Shown here piece after piece: positions 1 to 8,944 of a stretch of DNA of 64,000 nt (positions within the stretch are counted from its first letter, which is position 1; every line of letters begins with the position of its first letter). The stretch lies in assembly GCA_036703275.1 (NCBI GenBank), contig DATNPK010000070.1, forward strand, positions 106,074 through 170,073, given 5' to 3'. A program made the translations under genes and the position numbers. The notes beneath the pieces were generated by a model. That model saw only the letters and a list, made by a program, of their open reading frames with translations. It made no database searches and was not told the DNA's origin. Source of the DNA: Coleofasciculaceae cyanobacterium (GTDB taxonomy: Bacteria; Cyanobacteriota; Cyanobacteriia; Cyanobacteriales; Xenococcaceae).

Positions 1-369
1 ATACACCTTGCCTTTGGGAACTTGCTGTGCCATCCGAAAGCTAAAATAACCTGTTCCTGCGCCAATGTCTGCAACCAGATCATCGGGTTTAAGGTCTAAT
101 TTCTGCACCGTCAAATCTGGATTTTCTTCAGTGGCTCTACTCTCTCTTTCTAACCACATCATTGCCTGGTGTCCCATTACCTGAGCGATTTCTCGTTTCA
201 TATAGTATTTACCAATACCGTCGGGGTTATGGATTGCCTTTTGGCGGTAATAATCAGGATAACTATCTTTAGCCAGGGCAACAGGAGTATAGGTAAAGTT
301 GGTTAATAAAAAGGCGATCGCTGTTATGACTAGAGCCAGACTGACTAAATATTTTTGGCTAATTTTCAT
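1..369 (-). CDS. Exported class I SAM-dependent methyltransferase, 3' end cut by window edge
   Basis: The first 123 codons are visible, starting at an ATG at 369; the rest lies beyond the left edge. The N-terminus is a signal peptide or membrane anchor: a short basic start, then a hydrophobic stretch ending near ALAKD at about residue 34. After about 60 residues comes the motif VADIGAGTGYFSFRMA, the glycine-rich motif I of Rossmann-type methyltransferases that binds S-adenosylmethionine. The segment between contains the pattern PDYYRQKAIHNPDGIGKYYM. Cyanobacteria have several such exported or periplasm-facing methyltransferases of unknown substrate. It is divergent from the transporter at 461, about 90 bp away, so the two may share a promoter region. 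The substrate cannot be inferred. Confidence 0.8.
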   Translation of the reverse strand, partial: MKISQKYLVSLALVITAIAFLLTNFTYTPVALAKDSYPDYYRQKAIHNPDGIGKYYMKREIAQVMGHQAMMWLERESRATEENPDLTVQKLDLKPDDLVADIGAGTGYFSFRMAQQVPKGKVY

Positions 370-460
370 CTTTATTTTCAAACTTATTTTAAAAGCGGAC
401 GGCTTTTATGGGTAAGATTGCTTATGATTAAGGCATAGTTATAAAACTTTAATAATATAC

Positions 461-1909
461 ATGATTGCTAACTCCTTTGAGTTCAAAGGCTGGAAGAAAT
501 TAATCCAAGCTAAAATTTTATTTGGTAATGAACCAACCCCAGAATTACTTGCCATCCTTACAGTTTATTTTGTTCAGGGGATACTAGGATTAGCGCGTTT
601 GGCGGTCAGCTTTTTTTTAAAAGACGATTTAGGTTTAACACCTGCCGAAGTTGCCGCTTTAACTGGTATTACGGCTCTACCTTGGATTATTAAACCATTA
701 TTTGGTTTTGTGTCCGATGGGTTGCCTATCTTTGGCTATCGTCGCCGACCATATTTGATTTTGGCAGGACTATTAGGAAGCGCATCCTGGGTGGCTTTAG
801 CCACTTTGGTAGACAATGCTCTAACAGCAACCCTAGTTATTCTTTTGACCTCTCTTTCCGTGGCGATTAGTGATGTAATTGTCGATTCTTTAATTGTCGA
901 AAGAGCTAGGGAAGAATCATTGTCACAATCTGGTTCATTACAATCTTTATCTTGGGGTGCTTCGGCTTTAGGAGGATTGCTAACAGCTTACTTTAGTGGT
1001 CTATTGTTACAGCACCTGAGCAGCGATCGAGTATTTGAGATTACCGCAGCTTTTCCCCTAATTATTTCAGCGGTAGCCTGGATAATTGCGGAAGAAAAGG
1101 TCGACAAAGACAATCTTGAAGGCAAATCTCCTGTAAAAGGACAAATGAAACAATTGTGGAGTGCGCTCAAGCAAAAACAAGTATGGTTGCCGATCGCCTT
1201 TTTATTCGTTTGGCAAGCAACACCTACGGCTGATTCTGCGTTCTTTTTCTTTAGTACCAATGAACTGGGATTTGAACCAGAGTTTTTGGGTAGAGTCAGG
1301 CTAGTTACCAGTTTGGCTTCACTAATCGGAATTTTTTTATTCCAGCGTTATTTAAAAACCGTTCCTTTTCGGAAAATTCTCGGCTGGAGTACGGTAATTG
1401 CCGCAGTTTTGGGTATGACAACCTTGCTGTTAGTTACCCATACTAACCGTGCATTAGGTATAGACGATCGCTGGTTTAGTTTGGGAGATAGTTTAATCTT
1501 GAGCGTTGTCGGACAAATTACCTGGATGCCTGTGTTGGTACTATCAGCGCGACTTTGCCCCAAAGGTGTTGAAGCAACTTTATTTGCGCTATTAATGTCG
1601 ATTTGGAATTTATCTGGCTTGTTGTCTCATGAATTTGGTGCGCTATTAACTTCATGGCTGGGAGTTACAGAAAATAATTTTGACCAACTTTGGTTATTAG
1701 TTACGATTACCAATTTATCGACTCTGCTTCCTCTGCCCTTTTTAGGTTGGTTGCCTTCAGCAGATCCCCAAGAAAGTTTCTCCAGCAAAGATTTTGCTCC
1801 TGGCGAAGCTCCAGTCCATAATTCAGGAGGTTTGAGCCAAGCAAATATTACTCCCAATCTAGTTCCAGAATTTGCGATTAACAATTCGGCAAATAATAGT
1901 CAGGACTAA
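461..1909 (+). CDS. Folate/biopterin (BT1-type) MFS transporter
   Basis: A 482-residue integral membrane protein with about 12 hydrophobic segments. The N-terminal signature (PELLAILTVYFVQGILGLARLAVSFFLKDDLGLTPAE), then PWIIKPLFGFVSDGLPIFGYRRRPY, is the BT1/FBT family pattern in the major facilitator superfamily. Plant and cyanobacterial family members import folates across plastid or plasma membranes; that role is family knowledge and the substrate here is inferred. The extra C-terminal tail of about 50 residues (PSADPQESFSSKDFAPGEAPVHN onward) is hydrophilic and probably cytoplasmic. The ATG start at 461 is followed by a plausible amphipathic leader. It is monocistronic; downstream lies only pseudogene debris. 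Confidence 0.88.
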   Translation: MIANSFEFKGWKKLIQAKILFGNEPTPELLAILTVYFVQGILGLARLAVSFFLKDDLGLTPAEVAALTGITALPWIIKPLFGFVSDGLPIFGYRRRPYLILAGLLGSASWVALATLVDNALTATLVILLTSLSVAISDVIVDSLIVERAREESLSQSGSLQSLSWGASALGGLLTAYFSGLLLQHLSSDRVFEITAAFPLIISAVAWIIAEEKVDKDNLEGKSPVKGQMKQLWSALKQKQVWLPIAFLFVWQATPTADSAFFFFSTNELGFEPEFLGRVRLVTSLASLIGIFLFQRYLKTVPFRKILGWSTVIAAVLGMTTLLLVTHTNRALGIDDRWFSLGDSLILSVVGQITWMPVLVLSARLCPKGVEATLFALLMSIWNLSGLLSHEFGALLTSWLGVTENNFDQLWLLVTITNLSTLLPLPFLGWLPSADPQESFSSKDFAPGEAPVHNSGGLSQANITPNLVPEFAINNSANNSQD

Positions 1910-1961
1910 AAAGCAACGGACTGCTGTAAATCTCAATAAATTAAGCTTGGAGCGCAGGCAG

Positions 1962-2211
1962 TTAGCGATTAGTCGAGCCAAGTAGAAAATGATCTAGCGA
2001 ATCTCGCTCTAGTAGCTTAGAAATTAAATATCCTTGTCCGCGATCGCATCCCATATCTCGCACAGATTCAACTGGTAGTTGTTTCAATGCCTGTAGCTGT
2101 TACTAACGTTTTCATTTGATGGGCAATAGTAATGATTTGCTTGAGTAACAAGACAGCAGGATTTTTTTGACCAATATGAGCCATTAAAGAACGATTCAAA
2201 GTTATCGTCGC
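1962..2211 (-). pseudogene. Decayed EAL-domain (c-di-GMP phosphodiesterase) remnant
   Basis: Reading the minus strand from about 2211 gives NRSLMAHIGQ and then LLLKQIITIAHQMKTLV, TATGIET. After a frame change near 2065 it continues QLPVESVRDMGCDRGQGYLI, SKLLERDSL and a stop at 1962. The order IDRS-like / AHxxxxxVxATGIET / GCDRGQGYL is the C-terminal half of an EAL domain. The EAL motif itself and the N-terminal half are absent, and the frame is broken, so it cannot encode an active enzyme. It lies tail-side of crtO and between two intact genes. I see this directly in translation; family membership rests on motif order. Confidence 0.7.
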
Positions 2212-2223
2212 TCAGATACAAAT

Positions 2224-3909
2224 TCAATCAATGCCCAAAAGCGATCGCAATCCAGAATTGAGCGATTGCTGTGCCTTAACTAAAGGCTGTTGCTGCTGGA
2301 AAAATACACGGGCGCAATTACGACCTGGCATTCCTGAAATCGACCCTCCTGGATGAGTCCCTGCTCCTGTAAGATAAAGATTTTTAATCGGGGTAGTATA
2401 GTTAGCTATTTCGGGCAGAGGGCGCAAAAAGATCATCTGATCCAAGGTCATGTCCAAATGATAGTAGTTACCCTTGTATGAGCCTAATCTTGCTCCTAAT
2501 TCGGCGGGACTTTCTACCCGACGGGCAATGATCGCATCTTTAATATTGGGTGCATATTCTGCCAGCTTGTTAATTACGTTATCAGCAGTCTGATTTTTTA
2601 GCTCATCTGTCCAGCCAGTACCATATAATCCCGTCCCTGCTTTGTCTGCGATCTGATACGGGGCAAAAAATTCAATCCAGAGGGTGTGCTTGCCTTCTGG
2701 GGCAAGGGTAGGATCTAGTACGCTGGGGATATCGAGATACATTGACGGGTTGGCATCGGGAATTTGACCCATAGTGGCTAAAGAGTGTGCCTGTTCTACA
2801 TGAGCTACAGAGTCAGCAATTAATATTGTGCCGATTAAATGTTCGTTTAAATGTTCGTTTTCTGCTTCGTAAGCAGTAAAACGCGGTAGTTCAGATAAGG
2901 CGCAGTCAATTTTGAGAATGGTTTCGTTATTATTGGTAATCCGACGGTCAACTTTATCTCTCAGGTTAGGAGCGATCGCCTCAGGAGCAACTAACTGTAA
3001 AAACAATCTGCGCACATCAATATTGGAAATTACGGCTCGCTTGGCGCGGTATTCTTGTCCCCCAACTATTTTGACCCCAACAGCGCGATTATCTTCGACA
3101 ATTACCTCTTTGACCATTTGCTCGGTTAAAATTTTGCCACCCTTTGCCGTGACTAATTTAACTAACGCCTGGATCAACGCACCTGTTCCTCCTTTGGGTC
3201 GAGCCATACCTGGGTGGTGGCGCATGGCTAACATCATCAATCCTGCGGTAATCCCTTTTTGGGAAGGAGCTGCGCCAATTTCAGCAGCCAATCGGGCAAG
3301 GGGAGCTTTGACTAATTCCGTATCAAAGTATTCATTGAGTAAGTCTTCTGGGGCAGTAATCATCGTGCGGATAAAGTTTAATGCCTTATCCTTAGAACCA
3401 GCGAGCGCCAAAAGATCGGCTAGATTTTTTCCTTTATATCCCTTGGCAATACCTAAAATAGACTGAGGCGGAGCATTAAAAAACGGTGCGATCGCACTCA
3501 TTAATTTTGACCAGTAGGTAATAAACTCAACATATTTATCGGCATCTCGTTCACTATAGCGAGCGATCGCCGCTCTTGTCTTGGCTAATGATTGATGAGC
3601 CAGAAAATACTTGCCGTCTGGATGGGGACAAAATGTATGCGGATCACAGGTAAGGTATTCTAAACCGTACTTTTGTAGCTGTAACTCGGCAATAATTGGT
3701 CCGAGAAAAATAAACTCGTGGTCAATGGCGCAGAGATTGAACTTAAAACCAGGAGCTTCTTCTGGGATGGCTTCTTCGGTAGTTGCCGCACCACCAGGAA
3801 CAGGTCGCTTTTCTAACAATAAAACGCTATAACCAGCATTCAATAGATATGCAGCACAGACCAGTCCATTGTGACCAGCACCAATAACGATCGCATCATA
3901 CGCTTCCAT
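2224..3909 (-). CDS. crtO: Beta-carotene ketolase, CrtO type
   Basis: A 561-residue FAD/NAD(P)-binding amine-oxidase-fold protein related to bacterial phytoene desaturases. The N-terminus has the dinucleotide-binding motif VIGAGHNGLVCAAYLL (residues 8-23), then LLEKRPVPGGAATTEE. Later landmarks are CAIDHEFIFLGP, ARLAAEIGAAPSQKG, RPKGGTGALIQALVKL and the C-terminal LYLTGAGTHPGGSISGMPGRN, which match the cyanobacterial CrtO ketolase closely throughout. CrtO introduces 4-keto groups into beta-carotene rings, giving echinenone and canthaxanthin; in cyanobacteria echinenone is needed by the orange carotenoid protein (family knowledge). Length is normal for the family. It stands alone, far from crtB/crtP at 33-35.6 kb. 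A related CrtO-like oxidoreductase with another substrate is the main alternative. Confidence 0.87.
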   Translation of the reverse strand: MEAYDAIVIGAGHNGLVCAAYLLNAGYSVLLLEKRPVPGGAATTEEAIPEEAPGFKFNLCAIDHEFIFLGPIIAELQLQKYGLEYLTCDPHTFCPHPDGKYFLAHQSLAKTRAAIARYSERDADKYVEFITYWSKLMSAIAPFFNAPPQSILGIAKGYKGKNLADLLALAGSKDKALNFIRTMITAPEDLLNEYFDTELVKAPLARLAAEIGAAPSQKGITAGLMMLAMRHHPGMARPKGGTGALIQALVKLVTAKGGKILTEQMVKEVIVEDNRAVGVKIVGGQEYRAKRAVISNIDVRRLFLQLVAPEAIAPNLRDKVDRRITNNNETILKIDCALSELPRFTAYEAENEHLNEHLIGTILIADSVAHVEQAHSLATMGQIPDANPSMYLDIPSVLDPTLAPEGKHTLWIEFFAPYQIADKAGTGLYGTGWTDELKNQTADNVINKLAEYAPNIKDAIIARRVESPAELGARLGSYKGNYYHLDMTLDQMIFLRPLPEIANYTTPIKNLYLTGAGTHPGGSISGMPGRNCARVFFQQQQPLVKAQQSLNSGLRSLLGID

Positions 3910-4309
3910 TAAATTTATGCTTCCCTGTTGTGAAATTAAGCGGAATTATTCTAAGTTGAGAATAGCAAAATAAGCCACGTTAAGTTCAAAAATTTCGTTC
4001 AAAAATAATATTTCCTCACTCTATAACAATTTAAAGCATTGACGAATATTAATCATCATTTGATGAGTATTGAGCAAAAAATGCGACTTCAACAATACTT
4101 TATGTCTTGAGATAGATGCACTATCGCCTAGTTCAATGGTTAACTAATTATTAAATTTTACTCTTGTTTTATTACCTTAGATTTAAAGTAATTAAGAAAA
4201 ATTTTGATTGATAAATTATAGTGCATTATCTTCAAGAGCAATTTGTCGTTACATGACAATTCCTTTGCTATCATATTGTATACTCATAATTTTAATAATT
4301 ATTTTCTAT
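3910..4309. other. Divergent intergenic region between crtO and the STAS gene
   Basis: About 400 AT-rich bases between two divergent genes, so it must hold promoters for both. An in-frame extension of the STAS reading frame starts at 4208, but its 34 extra residues are a hydrophobic run with no similarity to STAS proteins and no clear ribosome site, so I treat it as untranslated. No repeat, RNA gene or operator was recognised. Confidence 0.5.
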
Positions 4310-4672
4310 ATGAATTCTGTAGTTCAAATAATTGAACCTGAGGGTATTTTAGACGGCACTAAAACAGCTGATTTTCAGCATCAGATCGAGCAAAGCGTAG
4401 AAAAAGGAGTACATACGATTTTGGTCGATTTCTGCAACGTCACATTTATGGATAGCTCGGGGTTAGGAGCGTTAGTCAAAGCTCTTAAAACGCTTAAGGT
4501 CGCCGACGTGCAACTGTTTTTGTGTTCGTTAAACGAGCAAGTAAAGATGCTGTTTGAATTAACTAGTATGGATGATTATTTTCTTATTTTGAGCGATCGC
4601 CAAGAATTTACTCAGCAACTTAAACAGCAATCAGTCTTGTCAAGCACGAGCGAGACAATTAGCAATCAGTAA
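4310..4672 (+). CDS. STAS-domain anti-sigma-factor antagonist-like protein
   Basis: From the ATG at 4310 the product is 120 residues and almost entirely one STAS domain: VVQIIEPEGILDGTKTADF at the start, then ILVDFCNVTFMDSSGLGALV. The serine in MDSSGLG is the one phosphorylated in SpoIIAA/RsbV-type antagonists by a partner anti-sigma kinase. Such proteins relay partner-switching signals in the cytoplasm. No anti-sigma kinase or phosphatase gene is adjacent, so the partner is unknown. The upstream hydrophobic extension is less likely to be translated because the domain starts right at this methionine. Length and motif fit the family well. Confidence 0.85.
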   Translation: MNSVVQIIEPEGILDGTKTADFQHQIEQSVEKGVHTILVDFCNVTFMDSSGLGALVKALKTLKVADVQLFLCSLNEQVKMLFELTSMDDYFLILSDRQEFTQQLKQQSVLSSTSETISNQ

Positions 4673-4738
4673 TCACTAATTTAATACAGGTTGGCTAATA
4701 TCTTGTTCTAGCTGCTGTCATATGGCTATTTCTGTTCC

Positions 4739-4914
4739 TTAGTCATAGTTGTCAATTTCTACTCTACTAGAGCGTTCCTGAGTCGAAAAAACCTCGGCAA
4801 CGTCCCTCAATTTAAAATTATCGAACGCAATCCCATCTCACGATCCATTTGGTCGAGTTTTTGCTCGCCTAGATTGCGAACGCTTAAAACAGTGTTAATG
4901 TTTCTGTAGTTGGA
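4739..4914 (-). pseudogene. Short frameshifted protein remnant, family unknown
   Basis: On the minus strand from 4914 a reading frame gives NYRNINTVLSVRNLGEQKL, then DQMDREMGLR. A one-base frame change near 4823 lets it continue FDNFKLRDVAEVFSTQ and RSSRVEIDNYD before a stop at 4739. The protein-like composition across the frame change suggests the C-terminal end of a lost gene. I do not recognise the family. The rest of 4673-5336 shows no gene or RNA; its right part must carry the promoter for the superoxide dismutase. Confidence 0.4.
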
Positions 4915-5336
4915 TTAAATTAATTAGTGATTTATTACCAGTCAAACACATCCCGTTCTTATGATAGAATTTTAAGCCATTGTGATAACCATAATCATTC
5001 TTTTAATCTTTGATTTACAAAATTAACAAAAAGATCAAACGCGATGTCTCTATCGATAGTTTTATCTGTTAGCGCGTATTTTATGACTATATAACTATAG
5101 AGGTCGATTAAAAACATCAAAGAGAATGATTGCCCTACTGCGTCATTTTTTGGTCATTTTTAATCTTCATAATTGAGCCAAGTATAAAATTCGTTTAATA
5201 TTTTTAAATTAGAGCTTGCCATTGTCAAGAGTAATTTAATTTAAGCGAGTAATACTATTTTGTTTAACTTCAAAGTTTTGAAAGCAAAATGTGATTAAAA
5301 TTACTTATTTAAATTTTTCAGTTTTTCGAGGGAATT

Positions 5337-6143
5337 ATGCAAAAAAACGCTCGCCGATTTATCGTTTTTATGACAGGAATTACGCTAATAATCTTATTCT
5401 TTTCTGGTGGTCAGTCAATACAACCAGCTCAATCTTCAGAGCTTATAGCAACACCGACCGCTATTTCATCTTTGCCCGTAGCTTCGCCTGATTCGGAACT
5501 GAATGCTTATCCAGCCGAATTACCACCTTTACCTTATGCCTATAACGCACTAGAACAAGCCATTGATGCTCAAACGATGGAATTGCATCACGATAAACAC
5601 CATGCTAGCTATGTTAAAAAACTTAACGAAGCATTAGAGCAGACTCCTGACTTACAAAACCAAAGTGTAGAAGCCTTGCTGCGCGACCTAGATAGCGTAC
5701 CAGAAGATATTCGGACAAAGGTACAGAACAACGGTGGTGGACATCTCAACCACACAGTTTTCTGGCAAATTATGAGTCCTGACGGGGGTGGAGAACCAAC
5801 GGGAGAAATTGCCCAAGAAATTAACGAAACTTTTGGCGGTTTTCCAGAGTTTCAAGAACAATTTAAGCAAGCGGGTGGCGATCGCTTTGGTAGTGGTTGG
5901 GTTTGGTTAGTACGCAACCCTCAAGGTCAACTGCAAATCACCAGCACTGCGAATCAAGACAATCCAATCACCGAAGGTCTTTATCCGATTATGGGCAATG
6001 ACGTTTGGGAACACGCTTATTACCTTAGATACCAAAATCGCCGTACAGATTATTTGAGTAGTTGGTGGGATGTGGTCAATTGGGATGAGGTAAATCGAAG
6101 AGCGCAAGCTTCATTACAGATGCAAACTAATCGCTCACTGTAA
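5337..6143 (+). CDS. sodA: Manganese superoxide dismutase with N-terminal membrane anchor
   Basis: A 268-residue protein made of a signal/anchor segment (hydrophobic residues 8-23), a linker of about 35 residues, and a complete Fe/Mn superoxide dismutase domain from about residue 58. The metal ligands are all visible: His84 in MELHHDKHH, His139 in [11 protein letters not shown], Asp222 and His226 in NDVWEHAYY. The glycines before the second ligand and Gln207 in STANQDNP indicate the manganese rather than iron subtype. The enzyme converts superoxide to oxygen and hydrogen peroxide. The anchor places it at the thylakoid or plasma membrane facing the lumen or periplasm, as reported for some filamentous cyanobacterial SodA enzymes. 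It is a single-gene unit. Confidence 0.93.
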   Translation: MQKNARRFIVFMTGITLIILFFSGGQSIQPAQSSELIATPTAISSLPVASPDSELNAYPAELPPLPYAYNALEQAIDAQTMELHHDKHHASYVKKLNEALEQTPDLQNQSVEALLRDLDSVPEDIRTKVQNNGGGHLNHTVFWQIMSPDGGGEPTGEIAQEINETFGGFPEFQEQFKQAGGDRFGSGWVWLVRNPQGQLQITSTANQDNPITEGLYPIMGNDVWEHAYYLRYQNRRTDYLSSWWDVVNWDEVNRRAQASLQMQTNRSL

Positions 6144-6569
6144 TTTTCTCATCACATTCTAATCACATTTATTGTTGCTGCTAAAACAAATAGTGGCAAC
6201 ATCGATAATGATTTCGCCACGTTTGCATTGCTCAAACCATTGATTAGCTGCGACAGTTAAATAAACTACATCCACATGGCGGATCTTTTGATATCATCTC
6301 TTCCAACTCCAGGAAGAGATGCGATCGCTCAATATTAAACAACTTGACCTAAATTAATCGCCAATGCCTTTAATTAAAACTTGTACTTTTTCTAGCTAAA
6401 ATAGTTGCCAAACAGTTGCCGAAAATGAGGCAAGATAATTAAATTTAATACCGTAATTTAATTTAGTCGCTTAAGTATAAATATAACCGAAGACAGAATT
6501 ATTTAAAGTTGATAACAGTTATCCTCACTAAAACCAAGCTCACTAATAAATCAACTGCCAGCCATAAAA
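6144..6569. other. Intergenic region with a hairpin and a possible gene remnant
   Basis: About 426 bases without an intact gene. A perfect 9-bp stem with a 7-base loop lies at 6296-6320 (ATCTCTTCC / GGAAGAGAT). It has no T-run, so it is not an obvious terminator. On the minus strand just left of it, a short open frame (VDVVYLTVAANQWFEQC, KRGEIIIDVATICF) ends with a stop near 6153 and looks like decayed coding sequence, though I do not recognise it. The last 150 bases must carry the ndh promoter. Confidence 0.35.
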
Positions 6570-7820
6570 GTGTCGTATAAAAGAGCCAAAATAATTGTTA
6601 TCGGTGCTGGTTTCGCCGGGTTGAGAGCGATTCAAAAGTTGGCTAAAGTAAATGCTGACATTATATTAATCGACCGAAACAACTATCATACTTTTATCCC
6701 CCTACTTTACCAGGTAGCAACTGGCTTTGTTGCTCCAGAAACAGTTACTTATCCAATTAGAAAATCTCTGCGTTCGATAGCTAATGCTCGCTTTATCAAA
6801 GGAGAAGTGCAAAAAATAGATTTTGCGGCCAAAGTTGTTCAAACTGAGGCGATGAATTTAACCTATGACTATCTTGTCTTGGCAACGGGTAGCAAGACTC
6901 AATTTTTAGGCGTGGATGGCGCAGAGCAGTATGCTTTACCCATGAGAGCATTAGCAGATGCAGTTAATATACACGATCGCCTGATTAATAATTTTGAACG
7001 GGCGACGATTTGTCAGGATCGAGCCAGAAGAATTCAACTATTAACTATTGCTATTATTGGTGGCGGGGCGACAGGGGTAGAATTGGCAGGTTCAATTCAA
7101 GAATTAGTCAAAGCTACCTTAGCCAAAGATTACCCTAAAATTAATCCTCAAGAAGTAAGAGTAATTTTAATTCATTCGGGAGCAACGCTACTCCAAGATT
7201 ATCCAGAACATTTAGGCAACTATACCTCTAGACAACTGCGTCGTCGGGGAGTCAGAGTGCATTTGCGATCGCGAGTAAATGAAGTCTTACCAGGAGCAAT
7301 TAAACTCAATAATGGTGAGCTTTTAGAAACAGCAGCAATTATTTGGACAGCAGGAGTAGAAGCAGATCATCCTGAAGCAGAAGCTGAATTACCCACCGCT
7401 AGCAAAGCTAAAATTAGCGTCGAATCTACACTACAGTTACCCAACTATCCACAGGTGTATGCAGTAGGAGATGTTGCCCTGGTTAAACAAGATGGTGAAC
7501 CTCTATTGGGCATTGCTCCAGAGGCATTACAGCAGGGAACAACAGTCGCTCAAAATCTGACAAGACAGTTACGAGGATTGCCACCTAAACCTTTTAACTA
7601 TTTTAATAAAGGAAAAGCCGCAATCATTGCCCGTAACAGCGGTGTTGCTTATCTGTTTGGCAAAATTCCTCTACAAGGCTTTGCTGCTTGGTTGCTGTGG
7701 TTGGCAATACATCTTTATTATTTGCCAGGTATTGCCAATCGCTCGGTTATTCTGGGCAGTTGGTTACGTGACTATCTAACCAGAGAACGAGATATGCGAC
7801 AGCTATTTAATCATCGGTAA
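6570..7820 (+). CDS. Type II NAD(P)H dehydrogenase (NDH-2)
   Basis: A 416-residue FAD flavoprotein of the single-subunit, non-proton-pumping NADH:quinone oxidoreductase family. The FAD-binding motif VIGAGFAGLRAIQKL is at residues 10-24. The second, NAD(P)H-binding motif IIGGGATGVELAGSIQEL is in the middle, and the AVGDVALV motif lies in the C-terminal third. The end has the hydrophobic, amphipathic region (LLWLAIHLYYLPGIANR) that attaches these enzymes to the membrane. The start is GTG at 6570, immediately before the FAD motif. In cyanobacteria such enzymes (Ndb) are thought to sense or adjust the redox state of the quinone pool. It may be cotranscribed with the DoxX gene 84 bp downstream. 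Confidence 0.88.
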   Translation: MSYKRAKIIVIGAGFAGLRAIQKLAKVNADIILIDRNNYHTFIPLLYQVATGFVAPETVTYPIRKSLRSIANARFIKGEVQKIDFAAKVVQTEAMNLTYDYLVLATGSKTQFLGVDGAEQYALPMRALADAVNIHDRLINNFERATICQDRARRIQLLTIAIIGGGATGVELAGSIQELVKATLAKDYPKINPQEVRVILIHSGATLLQDYPEHLGNYTSRQLRRRGVRVHLRSRVNEVLPGAIKLNNGELLETAAIIWTAGVEADHPEAEAELPTASKAKISVESTLQLPNYPQVYAVGDVALVKQDGEPLLGIAPEALQQGTTVAQNLTRQLRGLPPKPFNYFNKGKAAIIARNSGVAYLFGKIPLQGFAAWLLWLAIHLYYLPGIANRSVILGSWLRDYLTRERDMRQLFNHR

Positions 7821-7903
7821 ACTGTTTGTTTTATAGGGCAAGACAATCCTTTCCTCGTGCTTTTAATCATTACTTATATTTAAATTTAACTACAAACCAA
7901 ACC

Positions 7904-8323
7904 ATGAAATATCTCCCTTTAGCTGCCCGTGTTTGTCTATGTCTAATTTTTCTCAAAGCAGGAATTAGTCATATTTTGGGCTACAGCGGTACGGTAGAAA
8001 TGATGGCAGGTATGGGCTTACCCATTCCCTATGTCTTGCTGATCTTTACTATTGCCTTTCAAATTTTAGGTGGTCTTTCTTTATTGTTAGGATACAAGGT
8101 AAAAATTGGCTCAATACTGTTAATTTTATTTTTAATTCCTGCTACTTTAGCGTTTCATAATCCTCTAGGCGATCCTAGTCAAATTAATGATTTTTTGAAA
8201 AACATTGGTCTGATTGGGGGTTTATTAATGGTGATCTACGCAGGGGCAGGAGCTTTGAGTATTGACGATACCACTACAAGAAACCGTAGAGTTAGTGAAG
8301 AAAAGTCTAACTTTACGGCTTGA
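7904..8323 (+). CDS. DoxX family integral membrane protein
   Basis: A 139-residue protein with four hydrophobic helices, starting at the ATG at 7904. A longer frame opens at 7826, but its extra 26 residues are unrelated to the family. The N-terminal helix LAARVCLCLIFLKAGISHIL and the following glycine-rich helices (LLIFTIAFQILGGLSLLLGY) match the DoxX/YphA-type family. The polar motif FHNPLGDPSQINDFLKNIGL before the last helix is typical. DoxX proteins are membrane partners in redox or detoxification functions; the exact role here is unknown. Its closeness to NDH-2 suggests a shared transcript and perhaps quinone-linked redox work (inference). Confidence 0.8.
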   Translation: MKYLPLAARVCLCLIFLKAGISHILGYSGTVEMMAGMGLPIPYVLLIFTIAFQILGGLSLLLGYKVKIGSILLILFLIPATLAFHNPLGDPSQINDFLKNIGLIGGLLMVIYAGAGALSIDDTTTRNRRVSEEKSNFTA

Positions 8324-8482
8324 ACGATTAGGGTACGGTAATTACTATATTACTTGACTACTAGCAAATCTATATCGAACGATAGATGTAGATATCATTC
8401 TGATTGGGGAAGCGCAAATAAAGCAATGCTCATTAAACTTATAGTTAACTAAGCTAACAAATATAAATATCAAACTACTGAT

Positions 8483-8815
8483 ATGTTGACTACTAAGAAA
8501 ACTACAATGAGTCTGGGTGCGATCGCCTTAGGAATTATAGCTGCTAGTCTTTTTATTCTGCCTCTTAATGCTCAAACTGATACTTCAGAAGAGATTTTTT
8601 TGGAAGACATTAAGGTAGGAGAAGATATGAATTGGAGTTTTTCCAGTGAAGACGAAACAAATTCTGTTCAAAACAGATTCAACGATTTGGGAGAATATAG
8701 CATCTCCGACTCTACTGATGATGCAAATGTTCAGTTGCTCGAAGAAAACAGACGCTGGGGTAATAGAGGAGATGCAACCAATTATTTGCTCGAAGCTGAA
8801 ATCTACAATTATTAA
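8483..8815 (+). CDS. Small secreted acidic protein, unknown function
   Basis: A 110-residue protein with a clear signal peptide (MLTTKKTTMSLGAIALGIIA, then ASLFILPLNAQ with a likely cut after NAQ near residue 31). The mature part is about 80 residues, acidic, and rich in Asp, Glu, Asn and Ser. It contains no cysteine and no motif I recognise. The upstream 160 bases contain no gene, so it likely has its own promoter. It could be a periplasmic stress protein, but nothing in the sequence proves a function. An alternative start at the second methionine (residue 9) would still leave a signal peptide. Confidence 0.6.
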   Translation: MLTTKKTTMSLGAIALGIIAASLFILPLNAQTDTSEEIFLEDIKVGEDMNWSFSSEDETNSVQNRFNDLGEYSISDSTDDANVQLLEENRRWGNRGDATNYLLEAEIYNY

Positions 8816-8944
8816 GGTTTATGCCTGAAGAGAGAAGCCAATTGGGAACAAAATGCGGCATCATAAAATGCTGTTTATTTTTATCTTGCTTTTTGGGCTT
8901 AAAATATCAATTTTAAATTGTTTCTCACTTAAAAACTAATTATT

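Noticed and set aside
2912..3466. A 184-codon open frame on the plus strand inside crtO
   Set aside because: It is antisense to a clear, full-length CrtO and its composition has no protein-family motif.
4208..4309. A longer STAS protein with an N-terminal membrane segment
   Set aside because: The extra residues lie outside the domain, have no ribosome site, and the internal ATG at 4310 sits right at the domain start.
5291..5491. A 66-codon frame at the start of the superoxide dismutase
   Set aside because: It overlaps the SOD signal region in another frame and has no protein-like features.
8646..8828. A second frame in the small secreted protein gene
   Set aside because: It is a shadow in another frame; the frame with the signal peptide is the better gene.
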